Shown here piece by piece: positions 1 through 8,321 of a stretch of 64,000 nucleotides of DNA. A program made the translations under genes and the position numbers. The stretch is from Mycolicibacterium sp. ND9-15 (GTDB lineage: Bacteria; Actinomycetota; Actinomycetes; Mycobacteriales; Mycobacteriaceae). The stretch is taken from contig NZ_CP142362.1 of NCBI RefSeq assembly GCF_035918395.1, positions 1,215,501 through 1,279,500 on the forward strand, in the 5' to 3' direction. The notes beneath the pieces are model-generated. The model was not told the DNA's origin. It searched no databases and saw only the letters and a program-made list of their open reading frames with translations. Position 1 is the first letter of the stretch. Every line of letters starts with the position of its first letter.

Positions 1-32
1 CCCGCACTCCGCGCGGACTGCGGCTACGTTGA
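1..32 (+). CDS. 3' tail of an upstream gene, possibly the helicase lhr (partial)
   Basis: The third reading frame is open from the window edge and ends in TGA at 30-32, reading RTPRGLRLR. In M. tuberculosis the gene before nei (Rv3297) is the large helicase lhr, and this basic tail would fit its C-terminus. Only nine residues are visible and the other frames are also open for a while, so this is an inference from gene order. Confidence 0.3.
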   Translation, partial: RTPRGLRLR

Positions 33-84
33 CCCCGAGACAACCGGCAGACAATCGTGCGCTCGGCGCATGTAGGAGCAGGTG

Positions 85-843
85 ATGCCCGAAGGCGACA
101 CCGTCTTCCGCACTGCCACCAAACTTCGCGAAGCGTTGCAGGGCAAGGAACTCACACGCTGCGACGTGCGGGTGCCGCGGTTCGCCACCGTCGACCTGAC
201 GGGTCGCGTCGTCGACGAGGTGCTCAGCCGCGGTAAGCACCTGTTCATCCGAGTCGGTGATGCCAGCATCCATTCGCATCTCAAGATGGAAGGCGCCTGG
301 CTGATCGGCGGCCAGATTCGCCGCGTACCCGAATTCAAGATCCGGATCCTGCTGCACACCAGCGACTCTCGCGCGGCAGGTGTCGACCTCGGCGTGCTCG
401 AGATTCTGCGGCGCGACCACGATATGGAAACCGTCGCCCATCTCGGGCCGGATCTGCTCGGCGACGACTGGGAACCGCGCGTCGCCAGGGCCAACCTCGT
501 CGCGGATCCGGACCGCCCGCTTACCGAGGCGTTGTTGGACCAACGGGTGATGGCAGGCATCGGCAACGTCTATGCCAATGAACTGTGCTTCGTCACCGGC
601 TATCTGCCCACCACCCCGGTCGGCAACGTCAACGACCCGCTGCGTATGGTGCAGCGGGCCCGAGACATGCTGTGGCTGAACCGCTCTCGGGTCAATCGCA
701 CCACCACCGGCGACACCCGCATCGGCCGCGACCTGTGGGTCTACGGCCGCCGCGGTCGGCCGTGCCGCCGGTGCGGCACGCCCATCGCGTCGGACAGCGC
801 CGGCGATCGCGTGTCCTACTGGTGCCCGGTCTGCCAGACCTGA
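85..843 (+). CDS. nei: Fpg/Nei-family DNA glycosylase (Nei2, Rv3297-like)
   Basis: This is a base-excision repair enzyme that removes oxidised bases and nicks the abasic site. The ATG at 85 is chosen over the GTG at 82 because the family needs Pro directly after Met as the Schiff-base nucleophile; the protein begins [11 protein letters not shown]. Lys51 in SRGKHLF matches the conserved catalytic-domain lysine, and [10 protein letters not shown] belongs to the helix-two-turn-helix. The C-terminus holds a C-x2-C...C-x2-C zinc finger (CRRC and CPVC). At 252 residues the length is normal. Sequence and position closely match Rv3297 of M. tuberculosis, one of two Nei paralogues there. A hairpin at 878-899 separates it from the convergent desaturase gene. 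Confidence 0.93.
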   Translation: MPEGDTVFRTATKLREALQGKELTRCDVRVPRFATVDLTGRVVDEVLSRGKHLFIRVGDASIHSHLKMEGAWLIGGQIRRVPEFKIRILLHTSDSRAAGVDLGVLEILRRDHDMETVAHLGPDLLGDDWEPRVARANLVADPDRPLTEALLDQRVMAGIGNVYANELCFVTGYLPTTPVGNVNDPLRMVQRARDMLWLNRSRVNRTTTGDTRIGRDLWVYGRRGRPCRRCGTPIASDSAGDRVSYWCPVCQT

Positions 844-877
844 GCCACGCCGAGGCTACGGTTTGTGACGGATCTCA

Positions 878-899
878 GCCGATTTCCATCACAATCGGC
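878..899. terminator. Hairpin between convergent genes
   Basis: GCCGATT and AATCGGC form perfect 7-bp arms around an 8-nt loop. The hairpin lies between the stop of the glycosylase gene and the stop of the desaturase gene and could serve both strands. There is no U-tract, as is usual for mycobacterial terminators. Confidence 0.5.
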
Positions 900-908
900 A
901 GTCTCGCG

Positions 909-2039
909 TTACGGCAGCGCCAGCCTGACGATCTTGCGCACCACCGTCGCGAACTGCCGCGGCAGCGACCCCATGTTGTAGGGAATCCCGTAGCGGGTGC
1001 AGATCTCCTTGACCTCCTCGGAGATCTCGGCCAGCCGGTGCGCCGGGATGTCGGGGAACAGATGGTGCTCGATCTGGAACGACAGGTTGCCGCTCAGAAT
1101 GTGAAACAGCCTTGCCGATCCGGGGCGAGCGAAGCGACGGGGGAACAACCCGGTGAGGTTCGCCGATCCCAGCACCTGCCGGAAGTACCACTGCCCACGT
1201 GTCTCGGCCTTGGTCTCCTCGATGGAGAACTCCTGGACGTCGTCGGGGAAGTGGCCGCAGAAGATGATCATGTACGACCACACGTTGCGGATCAGGTTCG
1301 CGGTGAGATTACCCGCGAAGACCCACGGCGCGAAGGGGCCGGCCAGCAACGGGAACGCCACGTAGTCCTTGACCGTCTGGCGTTTGGTCTTGCGCCAAAT
1401 GCCCTCGAGGACTTCTCGCTTGTCGGCCACGGTGATCTCGCCGGCGCGGATGCGTTCGGTTTCGAGTTCATGCAGGGCGACGCCGTATTGGAACAACACC
1501 ATCAGCAGGAAGGCGTACACCGGGTTGCCGAGGAAGTAGGGCTCCCATGGTTGATCCTTGCTCATCCGCAGGATGCCGTAGCCCACGTCGCGGTCCATGC
1601 CGACGATGTTGGTGTAGGTGTGGTGCATGTAGTTGTGCGAGTGTCGCCACTGGTCGGCCGGGCAGGCGGTGTCCCACTCGAACTTCTTTCCCGACAACGC
1701 CGGGTCGCCCATCCAGTCGTACTGACCGTGCATGACGTTGTGGCCGATCTCCATGTTGTCGAGGATCTTCGACAGGCCGAGCATGGCGGTGCCGGCCAAC
1801 CAGAACGGCGGGAAGATGCCGCCGAACAGCAGGGCCCGGCCACCGACCTCGAAGGCCCGCTGCGCCTTGATGATCCGACGGATGTAGGTGGCGTCGCGCT
1901 CGCCGAGGTCGGCGATCACGCGGTCTTTCAGCGCGTCGAGCTCGCGGCCGAAGGCTTCGGCCTGGTCTGCGGTGAGGCTGATCTTCTCCCCGGCGACGGT
2001 CTTCTCGATGATTCGTTGTGGTGCGGTGGTGACGGTCAT
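909..2039 (-). CDS. desA3: Acyl-CoA desaturase (DesA3-like, Rv3229c family)
   Basis: This is a membrane-bound di-iron fatty acid desaturase, expected to make delta-9 unsaturated acyl chains. All three histidine clusters are present: HNVMH at about residue 100, HSHNYMHH at about 133-140, and IEHHLFP near the C-terminus. Hydrophobic stretches lie at about 68-90 and in the middle of the protein. The ATG at 2039 follows a good ribosome binding site (GAAGGAG, 7 nt spacing); in-frame codons further upstream run into the preceding gene. It is 376 residues long. It lies 16 nt downstream of the ferredoxin-type reductase that should supply its electrons, so the two form one operon. In M. tuberculosis the equivalent DesA3 acts with Rv3230c to make oleate. 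Confidence 0.9.
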   Translation of the reverse strand: MTVTTAPQRIIEKTVAGEKISLTADQAEAFGRELDALKDRVIADLGERDATYIRRIIKAQRAFEVGGRALLFGGIFPPFWLAGTAMLGLSKILDNMEIGHNVMHGQYDWMGDPALSGKKFEWDTACPADQWRHSHNYMHHTYTNIVGMDRDVGYGILRMSKDQPWEPYFLGNPVYAFLLMVLFQYGVALHELETERIRAGEITVADKREVLEGIWRKTKRQTVKDYVAFPLLAGPFAPWVFAGNLTANLIRNVWSYMIIFCGHFPDDVQEFSIEETKAETRGQWYFRQVLGSANLTGLFPRRFARPGSARLFHILSGNLSFQIEHHLFPDIPAHRLAEISEEVKEICTRYGIPYNMGSLPRQFATVVRKIVRLALP

Positions 2040-2055
2040 GTCATCTCCTTCGGTT

Positions 2056-3135
2056 TCAGAGCGCGAGGTCGACGTCGCCGATGGGGGCCGACACGCAGAT
2101 CTGCACGTCCTCTTCATCGGCGGTCGACACCGCGCCGGTGATCACGTTGCGCACCACGCCGCGGGTCTTGCGGCGGGTGCAGCTGTGGCAGATGCCCATC
2201 CGGCATCCGCTTTCCGGGCTCAGCCCGGCACCCTCGGCCTGCTCCAGCAGCGGGCGGCCGTCATCGGTCACCGCGACCCCGCTGTCGGCGAAGGTGACGG
2301 TGCCACCGGAGGGTTCGGTCGACATGGTGTACGCCGGCGGGACGAAGCTCTCGGAGCGAACGTTCGGGCAGTGCTCGCGCACAGCGGTCACCAGTTCGGG
2401 TGGCCCGCAGACGAACACCGCGTCAGGCTCGGGTATGGCCGCGGCCAGGTGCGCGGGGCCGAACCGGCCGTCGAGTTGGGACCCGGCCGTCGACCGGGTG
2501 TAGCCGTGCAGAACCCGTACGCCCGGCATCGCGTCGAGCTCGGCGCGGTAGCAGGCCTCCTCGGCCGAGCGGGCGTAGTGGATGAACGCGGCCTCGCCGG
2601 AAAAGCCTTCGGCCCGCAGCGTCCGCAACATCGACATCACCGGGGTGATGCCGCTGCCGCCGGACACGAACAGGATGCGCTGGGGCCTAGTGGTGGGCAG
2701 CACGAACTCGCCGCCGACCGAATCCAAGCCCACCACCATGCCCGGGCGGGCGTGCTCGCACAGATACCCCGATACCAGACCGCCGTCGTGACGCCCCACT
2801 GTGAGTTCCAGGTAGGGAGCGTTCTCGGCGTTGGCCGGCGAGTACGGCCGGGTGCGGCGACGGCCGTCGATCTCGACGGTGAGGTTGATGTGCTGCCCGG
2901 CACGGAAACCAGCACGGAAACCGGTGAACGCCTGATTCGGTTCGAGGGTGAGGGTGACACTCCGTGGCGTCTGGCGCCGCACCGCGACGACTTCTGCGCG
3001 AGCGTCCGCCCGGGTCCAGGTGGGGGTGACGAGCTCGGTGTATCGGTCCACGCCGTGGGGGCCGGTGAGCAGGTCGACCAGCGGTGACCCGAGCACCCTG
3101 TCCCGCAGACCGCGCGTCAAAGTTTGGGTGAACAT
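2056..3135 (-). CDS. Ferredoxin-NAD(P)H oxidoreductase, partner of the desaturase (Rv3230c-like)
   Basis: This is a three-domain electron-transfer protein that passes electrons from NAD(P)H through FAD and a 2Fe-2S cluster to the desaturase. The FAD-binding RPYS motif lies near residue 85, the nucleotide-binding FVSGGSGITP in the middle, and a plant-type 2Fe-2S loop CRMGICHSC plus a later Cys at the C-terminus. The ATG at 3135 gives 359 residues beginning MFTQTLTRG. No ribosome binding site precedes it, but TTGACG and TAGACA lie at promoter-like positions just upstream, so a leaderless transcript is plausible. A palindrome (3128-3143) overlaps the start codon, which suggests direct repression by the divergent TetR regulator. 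It is the first gene of the desaturase operon. Confidence 0.9.
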   Translation of the reverse strand: MFTQTLTRGLRDRVLGSPLVDLLTGPHGVDRYTELVTPTWTRADARAEVVAVRRQTPRSVTLTLEPNQAFTGFRAGFRAGQHINLTVEIDGRRRTRPYSPANAENAPYLELTVGRHDGGLVSGYLCEHARPGMVVGLDSVGGEFVLPTTRPQRILFVSGGSGITPVMSMLRTLRAEGFSGEAAFIHYARSAEEACYRAELDAMPGVRVLHGYTRSTAGSQLDGRFGPAHLAAAIPEPDAVFVCGPPELVTAVREHCPNVRSESFVPPAYTMSTEPSGGTVTFADSGVAVTDDGRPLLEQAEGAGLSPESGCRMGICHSCTRRKTRGVVRNVITGAVSTADEEDVQICVSAPIGDVDLAL

Positions 3136-3143
3136 ATGTACAC
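3128..3143. promoter_or_regulatory. Candidate operator of the FabR/DesT-like regulator (proximal to reductase)
   Basis: GTGAACATATGTACAC is a 16-bp palindrome with one mismatched pair. It covers the start codon of the reductase gene and the expected transcription start. Its GTGAACA half-site recurs at 3205-3211, and FabR/DesT-type operators are built from similar GTGAAC/GTAC half-sites. The assignment is an inference from position and symmetry. Confidence 0.5.
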
Positions 3144-3196
3144 TGTCTACGGCTTCGTAGCATCTCGTCAACCCATTAGTCCAGGTTGTGCTAGGT

Positions 3197-3209
3197 TTCA
3201 CATAGTGAA
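3197..3209. promoter_or_regulatory. Second palindrome, overlapping the regulator start
   Basis: TTCAC-ATA-GTGAA has perfect 5-bp arms and overlaps the GTG start of the TetR-type gene at 3205. It could mediate autoregulation. It is short, so chance occurrence cannot be excluded. Confidence 0.35.
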
Positions 3210-3891
3210 CAGTCGTACGCCTGGCTCACGGTCGAGTCGATCGGGTCGGTCCCGGTCACGCGATGACTCGCGTTCGAGCCTGTCGCGTGAGGAGCGCAAG
3301 GAGGCCACGCGGCAGGCGATCGTCGCCGCCGCCCTGCGACTGCTCGAGGAGCGCAGCTTCTCTGCGCTGAGCCTGCGCGAGGTCACCCGCGAAGCCGGCA
3401 TCGTGCCCGCGGCGTTCTACCGGCACTTCGACTCGATGGAAGCCCTCGGCCTCGTCCTCATCGACGAGTCGTTCCGCAGCCTGCGCGACATGTTGCGCGG
3501 CGCCCGTGCGGGCAAGCTCGACCCCAAGCGCGTCATCGAGTCGAGCGTCGACATCCTGATCGACGGCGTGAACGAGCGCCGGGAGCATTGGCGGTTCATC
3601 GGCCGCGAACGCAACAGCGGCGTCACCGTGTTGCGGTACGCGATCCGTACCGAGATCCGGCTGATCACCTCGGAGTTGGCGATCGACCTGGCTCGGTTTC
3701 CCGGCTTGAACACCTGGAGCAGTGAGGACCTCAACATTCTGGCCAGCGTGTTCGTCAACTCGATGATCGTGATCGCCGAGGCCATCGAGGACGCCCACGA
3801 CCAGGCCGCGCTCAACGAGATCAAACGGGTTGCCGTCAAACAGCTGCGGATGATCGCGGTCGGCGTCGCCGGTTGGCGCAGCAGCGTCTGA
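3205..3891 (+). CDS. TetR-family regulator of the FabR/DesT type
   Basis: This is a helix-turn-helix repressor, expected to sense acyl-CoA saturation and control unsaturated fatty acid synthesis. After a Ser/Arg-rich tail of about 28 residues comes a TetR HTH with ALSLREVTREAGIVPAAFYRHF. That stretch and the following DESFRSLRDMLRGAR closely resemble E. coli FabR and Pseudomonas DesT. The GTG at 3205 is preferred: codons upstream would run through the operator and promoter region. The protein has 228 residues. It is divergent from the reductase-desaturase operon, the same layout as desT-desCB in Pseudomonas. Known mycobacterial MadR controls desA1/desA2, so this is probably a separate regulator for DesA3. 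Confidence 0.82.
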   Translation: MNSRTPGSRSSRSGRSRSRDDSRSSLSREERKEATRQAIVAAALRLLEERSFSALSLREVTREAGIVPAAFYRHFDSMEALGLVLIDESFRSLRDMLRGARAGKLDPKRVIESSVDILIDGVNERREHWRFIGRERNSGVTVLRYAIRTEIRLITSELAIDLARFPGLNTWSSEDLNILASVFVNSMIVIAEAIEDAHDQAALNEIKRVAVKQLRMIAVGVAGWRSSV

Positions 3892-3917
3892 GGTCGGCGG
3901 CGGGTTAGCGTGTGCGC

Positions 3918-4706
3918 ATGCCGCACCTCGAACTGGCCTACCCCCGTCCCGACATCGCCGTGCTCACGCTGAACCGGCCCGAGAAGCTCAATGCGCTGTC
4001 CTACGAACTCGTCGAGGACCTGCACTCGACGCTGGCGCAGATCAACAACAACAACGACTGCCGGGTCGTCGTGCTCACCGGGGCCGGCCGCGGCTTCTGC
4101 TCCGGACTGGACCTGACCGATGCGAATCCCGACAAGGCCGGCGAAGGAACGGAGTTCCCCCGCTCGGGCATGCGCTGGCAGGAGCGCATCGCCGACCTGA
4201 CCGCCCGCATCCACCGGCTGCGCCAACCCGTCATCGCGGCGGTCAACGGGGTGGCGTACGGCGGCGGAATGGGAGTCGCGTTGGCCTGCGACATCCGCAT
4301 CGCCTCGGAGTCGGCGCGCTTCTGCACCCAGTTCATCAAGTTGGGCCTCGGCGGCTGCGACATCGGCGTCAGCTACACGCTCCCGCGGATCATCGGCGCC
4401 GGGCCGGCGTTCGATCTCATCCTGACCGCGCGGGCGGTCGACGCCCCCGAAGCGCTGCGGCTGGGCCTGGTGTCGCGGGTGTCGACCGACGAAGCGGTGA
4501 TCTTCGACGCCATGGCAATCGCCGAGACGCTGTGCGGTTACGGCAAATTCGGCGTCGAGTCGACCAAACAGGTGCTGTGGGCCAATCTCGAGGCGTCAAG
4601 TCTGGAAGCCGCGCTGCACCTGGAGAACCGCAGCCAGATCCTGGCCTCGACCAGCGGTGAGATGCGCGAGGCTAGCGAGGCGTTCCGCCGCCGTCCACGA
4701 TCATGA
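3918..4706 (+). CDS. Enoyl-CoA hydratase/isomerase (crotonase) family protein
   Basis: This is a crotonase-fold protein of 262 residues (a GTG at 3912 would add two). The family core is clear: LNRPEKLNAL near the N-terminus, GRGFCSGLDL for CoA binding, and the oxyanion hole in VNGVAYGGGMGVALACD. The two glutamates used by true hydratases are not in their usual places: GGGCELA is replaced by GGGMGVA, and the second position falls in FCTQFIKLGL. An aspartate in GGCDIGVSYTLPR occupies the position used by dienoyl-CoA isomerases. It may therefore be an isomerase or another crotonase activity rather than a hydratase. Its 3' end overlaps the convergent SDR gene by 35 nt. Confidence 0.85.
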   Translation: MPHLELAYPRPDIAVLTLNRPEKLNALSYELVEDLHSTLAQINNNNDCRVVVLTGAGRGFCSGLDLTDANPDKAGEGTEFPRSGMRWQERIADLTARIHRLRQPVIAAVNGVAYGGGMGVALACDIRIASESARFCTQFIKLGLGGCDIGVSYTLPRIIGAGPAFDLILTARAVDAPEALRLGLVSRVSTDEAVIFDAMAIAETLCGYGKFGVESTKQVLWANLEASSLEAALHLENRSQILASTSGEMREASEAFRRRPRS

Positions 4707-5442
4707 CCGTGCCGGTGATGTAGCTGCCGGCGTCGGACGCCAGCAGCAGTGCGGTACCGACCATTTCGTCAGGTGACGCCAGGCGTTTGAGGAGCGTGCT
4801 ACGGGCCATCCCGTCGATCGCCTCCTGCGGGTTGTTGCGCATCATGTCGGTGTCGACGGGACCCGGAGCGATCGCGTTGACCCGGATGCCCGACGGCGCG
4901 AACTCGGCGGCCATCGATCGGGTGAACGACATCAGCGCGGCCTTGTTGGAGGAGTAGATCGAGGTCATCGCCGAGAAGTTGAACGCGCCCACCGAAACCA
5001 TGTTGATCACCGAGGCTTTCGCGCTGGCCTTGAGATGAGGCAACGCCGACTGCACGAGAAACACCGGCCCGCGCAGGTTGACCTCGTAGGACTTCGTCAA
5101 CGCCTCGGCTGTCATCTCACCGAGGGGTTGCGCCAGCGCATTGGCAGCGTTGTTGACCACGACGTCGATGCCGCCGTACTCGTCGACGGTGCGCTGCACG
5201 AGCGTCTCGAGGGCGTCGGTGTCACCGAGGTGGGTCGGCACACCGATCGCTTGGCCCCCGAGGTCGCGCAGATGCCGGGCGGTCTGCTCGCAGGCGTCGG
5301 GCTTGCGGCTGGCGACCACGACGCGCGCGCCCGCCAGGACGAAACCCTCGGCCAGCGCGAGGCCGATCCCCCTGGTCCCGCCCGTGACGATCACGGTGCG
5401 GTCGGTCATATCGAAGAGACGGTCGAATGAAGTGCGGTCCAC
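4672..5442 (-). CDS. Short-chain dehydrogenase/reductase (SDR, FabG-like)
   Basis: This is a classical SDR of 256 residues. The cofactor motif TGGTRGIG is at residues 20-27, followed by VNNAA and a catalytic SVGAF...YSSNK (Ser, Tyr-x3-Lys). The C-terminal IVDGGGTPR is typical of FabG-like members. Arg residues after the first beta strand suggest NADP(H) preference. The start is the GTG at 5442. The substrate cannot be read from the sequence; a 3-hydroxyacyl or alcohol substrate is likely given the adjacent crotonase gene. Confidence 0.88.
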   Translation of the reverse strand: MDRTSFDRLFDMTDRTVIVTGGTRGIGLALAEGFVLAGARVVVASRKPDACEQTARHLRDLGGQAIGVPTHLGDTDALETLVQRTVDEYGGIDVVVNNAANALAQPLGEMTAEALTKSYEVNLRGPVFLVQSALPHLKASAKASVINMVSVGAFNFSAMTSIYSSNKAALMSFTRSMAAEFAPSGIRVNAIAPGPVDTDMMRNNPQEAIDGMARSTLLKRLASPDEMVGTALLLASDAGSYITGTVMIVDGGGTPR

Positions 5443-5471
5443 GGCCGTCAGTCAATCAGAGTGGCCTCGTC

Positions 5472-5786
5472 TCAGATGCAACCGCTGACGCTGACCCGTC
5501 GCCCGATGCTCGCGCAGACGTTGACGTTCGGCGCCGGAGGCGGGATGTACGCCGGTGGCGGCGGCGGAGGCGGTGGTGGGGGCGGTTCGCCGGGTGGTGG
5601 CGGCGGCGGCGGTGGTGGCGGCGGCGGTAACTCGTTGAGATACGAGAGCGGGTCCGCACACCCCGTCACGTCGACGAACCTGCCGCCGACCGAACCGCAG
5701 AGCGTCGCCTCAGCGCTCGGCGGGTTCACGTTCACCAGTCCCCCGGCAAACAGGGCCGCAGCAGCGCACAGCAATAGCTTGCGCAC
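5472..5786 (-). CDS. Small secreted Cys-motif/polyproline protein
   Basis: I do not recognise a named family. The GTG at 5786 follows a strong ribosome binding site (AAGGAGG), giving 104 residues. The N-terminus is a signal peptide (VRKLLLCAAAALFAGG..., cleavage likely after PPSAEA). The mature protein has two related Cys-bounded motifs, CGSVGGRFVDVTGC and CASIGRRVSVSGC. They flank a proline tract in which 12 and then 11 prolines are interrupted by GE. The motif repeat suggests duplication, with each unit able to form a 13-14 residue disulfide loop. The opposite strand reads as polyglycine, which is an artefact of the same GC-rich tract. It is an orphan between the SDR gene and a long non-coding gap. 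Confidence 0.7.
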   Translation of the reverse strand: MRKLLLCAAAALFAGGLVNVNPPSAEATLCGSVGGRFVDVTGCADPLSYLNELPPPPPPPPPPPPGEPPPPPPPPPPPAYIPPPAPNVNVCASIGRRVSVSGCI

Positions 5787-6346
5787 ATCTCCTCCTTCGG
5801 GCGACATGCCGAGACGCCGTCGCCACCGCGATTGTGTCAGTGGTGAGGCGGCCCGGGATCGAAATGAATGCGATCGGCGGGTCAGTAACGAAGCCCGGCA
5901 CCACATCGATGTCTTCAGTGATGCCTGATGCATCCCTTTGCGTATCGTGGGCCGCATGCCACGCTGAGCACAGCTATCCAACGTTTGCTTGTGCCGTCTA
6001 TAGCTCGATAGGTCCCCCACGGCATCGACGTCGGTCAGCGTGCCTCACGGGCCGTTCCACCGGCTTGCCCGGTGGCGTCTGACACAGCAAGATGCTAGGC
6101 TCGCCAAGCGTACCGACTTCGCATCGATGAAGTGCCACAACACTACTCATGCATCCACGCGATCTTGATCGACTTCACCGTCGGCTCGCCGGCGCCTGAC
6201 CGGACATGTTCGTTCGGCATGCCGATGCAAAGCATAGGGAAACTCCTGATTCCAGCGTGGCCTACCGCTGATTAGGTTTGCCATGGGGGTTCAGGTATCG
6301 CACTCGACCGCATTCGTCACCGGTTTCCAGCAGGGGGGACTACGTA
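5787..6346. other. Intergenic region without a supported gene
   Basis: About 560 nt separate the divergent starts of the secreted Cys/Pro-rich gene and the GH2 gene. The short open frames here have no ribosome binding site, no family resemblance and unusual composition. AT content is visibly higher than in the flanking genes, so the region probably holds both promoters. I could not assign specific hexamers with confidence. Confidence 0.5.
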
Positions 6347-8320
6347 GTGTCCGCAGACACCGAGCCGTCGAACGACCGCCGCCGGATGCGCAAGGTGGTG
6401 GGCCGTGTCGCAGCCGTGCCCGTCGTGCTGGTGACCGGCCTTGCAGTCCTCGCCGCGCCGGCGAACGCGGCCGAGGCATGGCAACGGCAGAGCCCCCCGC
6501 TGTCGACGCCGTGGACCCACCTGGTCGGACCGAACAACGCGCTGCCGGAGTACCCCCGCCCCCAGATGGCGCGGTCGCGGTGGCTGAACCTGAACGGGGT
6601 GTGGGCCTATACGGGCCGGTCCTCGGACACCGCGGTGACGACACCGCCCGCGGCGGATGAGTACGACGAGAAGATCTTGGTGCCCTACCCCACCGAGTCG
6701 GCGCTGTCCGGGATCAAGCGTCACGACGACCAGATGTGGTACCGCAAGGTCTTTCAGCTGCCCGGTACGTGGCGCGGACAGCGTGTACTGCTGCACTTCG
6801 GCGCGGTCGATCAGACCGCCACGGTCTGGGTGAACAACCAGCGCGTGGCCCACCACGAGGGCGGGTTCACCGGTTTCAGCGCGGACGTCACCGATGCGCT
6901 GCGCTGGACCGGTGGCCAGGAGATCGTGGTGCGAGCGGAGGACCGCAACGAGGCCGGGCCCTTCCCGGTCGGCAAGCAGCGCAACGATCCGAAGGGGCTC
7001 TTCTACACCGGCGCGTCGGGAATCTGGCAAACCGTGTGGATGGAACCGGTGCGCGCCGCCCATGTCGACAAGCTCGACGTCACAGCGGATCTGACGGGTT
7101 TCACCGTCACCGCCCGAACCTCCGGGACAACTGCGGAGCGGGCCGAGGTGGTCGTGGCCGCCCCAGATGGTGCGACACTGGCCCGCTCCTCCGGTGAACC
7201 AGGCAAGCCGATACGCGTCAAGGTGCCGGACCCGCAGCTGTGGACGCCGGACGACCCGTACCTGTACGACCTGACGGTGCGGTTGGTGAGCCCGGGCGGC
7301 AAGGTTGTCGACGAGGTGGCCAGCTACGGCGGCCTGCGGACGATCAAGACGGTCAAGGATCCGCGCGGACGGCCACGAATCGCGTTGAACGACAAGATAA
7401 CCTTCCTGCACGGCCCGCTGGACCAAGGCTATTGGCCCGACGGCATCTTCACCGCGCCCACCGATGACGCGCTGAGGTTCGACCTCGAGCGCACCAAGGC
7501 GCTCGGCATGAACTTCGTCCGCAAGCACGCGAAGGTGGAACCGGCGCGCTGGTACTACTGGACCGACAAGCTCGGGCTCATGGTGTGGCAAGACATGCCG
7601 TCGCTTGACGTGTCCCTCGATGTCCCGGTCGGCCCGGCGCCGGAGCCGTCGCACGAAGCGAAGGTCAATTTCGAGCGCGAACTCGTCGAGATGATCGACC
7701 AGTTGCGCAGTGTCACTTCGATCGTCGGCTGGGTTCCGTTCAACGAGGGCTGGGGCGAATTCGACACTGCGAGGATCGCGGGCATGGCCAAAGCCGCCGA
7801 CCCCTCCCGGATGGTGAACGCCAACAGCGGGGTGAACTGCTGCAAGTCACGACCCGACAGCAGGGCCGGCGACGTCTACGACGATCACACGTATGTGGGA
7901 CCCGGTCGTCCGGTGCTACACGACAACCCGGCGACCCCCAGCGACGAGCGGACCATGCTCGGCAACCGCCCCATTCCACTCGAACACCGGGTCGTGGTCG
8001 ACGGTGAGTACGGCGGCCTCGGACTGGTACCCGAGGGCAACCGCTGGCCGGGGAAACCGCAGGCCTACGAGATGACCGACAGCCGGGCGCGGTTGACGGA
8101 GCGCTACGTAGAGGTCAGCCGCCATTTGGAAGACGCGGTACGCAGGGGCGGCCTGTCCGGTGCGATCTACACCCAGACCACCGACGTGGAGAACGAGGTC
8201 AACGGATTCATGACCTACGACCGCTGGCTGGTCAAGGTGACGTTGCGCACGGTCGCCGAACGCAACCGCGCGGTGATCGCCGCGGGGGCCCGGGTGGACG
8301 AGCCGCTCGAGCGCCGCTGA
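6347..8320 (+). CDS. Secreted glycoside hydrolase family 2 protein (beta-galactosidase/glucuronidase-like)
   Basis: This is an exported exo-glycosidase of about 657 residues. The GTG at 6347 follows a GGGGGG stretch 8 nt upstream; the RRRMRK stretch then leads into a hydrophobic segment ending APANAAEA, a signal peptide. The order is a GH2 sugar-binding jelly-roll domain (WYRKVFQLP...VWVNNQRVAHHEGGFTGF), an immunoglobulin-like domain, and a TIM barrel. The barrel carries MNFVRKHAKVEP, the acid/base Glu in PFNEGWGEF and a probable nucleophile Glu in VVDGEYGGLG. Residue identity alone does not distinguish galactosidase, glucuronidase or mannosidase activity. It ends one base before the stop of the convergent pseudouridine synthase gene. 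Confidence 0.85.
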   Translation: MSADTEPSNDRRRMRKVVGRVAAVPVVLVTGLAVLAAPANAAEAWQRQSPPLSTPWTHLVGPNNALPEYPRPQMARSRWLNLNGVWAYTGRSSDTAVTTPPAADEYDEKILVPYPTESALSGIKRHDDQMWYRKVFQLPGTWRGQRVLLHFGAVDQTATVWVNNQRVAHHEGGFTGFSADVTDALRWTGGQEIVVRAEDRNEAGPFPVGKQRNDPKGLFYTGASGIWQTVWMEPVRAAHVDKLDVTADLTGFTVTARTSGTTAERAEVVVAAPDGATLARSSGEPGKPIRVKVPDPQLWTPDDPYLYDLTVRLVSPGGKVVDEVASYGGLRTIKTVKDPRGRPRIALNDKITFLHGPLDQGYWPDGIFTAPTDDALRFDLERTKALGMNFVRKHAKVEPARWYYWTDKLGLMVWQDMPSLDVSLDVPVGPAPEPSHEAKVNFERELVEMIDQLRSVTSIVGWVPFNEGWGEFDTARIAGMAKAADPSRMVNANSGVNCCKSRPDSRAGDVYDDHTYVGPGRPVLHDNPATPSDERTMLGNRPIPLEHRVVVDGEYGGLGLVPEGNRWPGKPQAYEMTDSRARLTERYVEVSRHLEDAVRRGGLSGAIYTQTTDVENEVNGFMTYDRWLVKVTLRTVAERNRAVIAAGARVDEPLERR

Positions 8321-8321
8321 C

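Noticed and set aside
585..3087. Long plus-strand frames (518 and 399 codons) opposite the desaturase and reductase genes
   Set aside because: They are antisense to well-motivated genes, are rich in Arg/Gly/His/Val, match no family and have no ribosome binding site.
5461..5928. Plus-strand frame encoding polyglycine
   Set aside because: It is the complement of the polyproline tract. The minus strand has a strong ribosome binding site, signal peptide and repeated Cys motifs, so that strand is coding.
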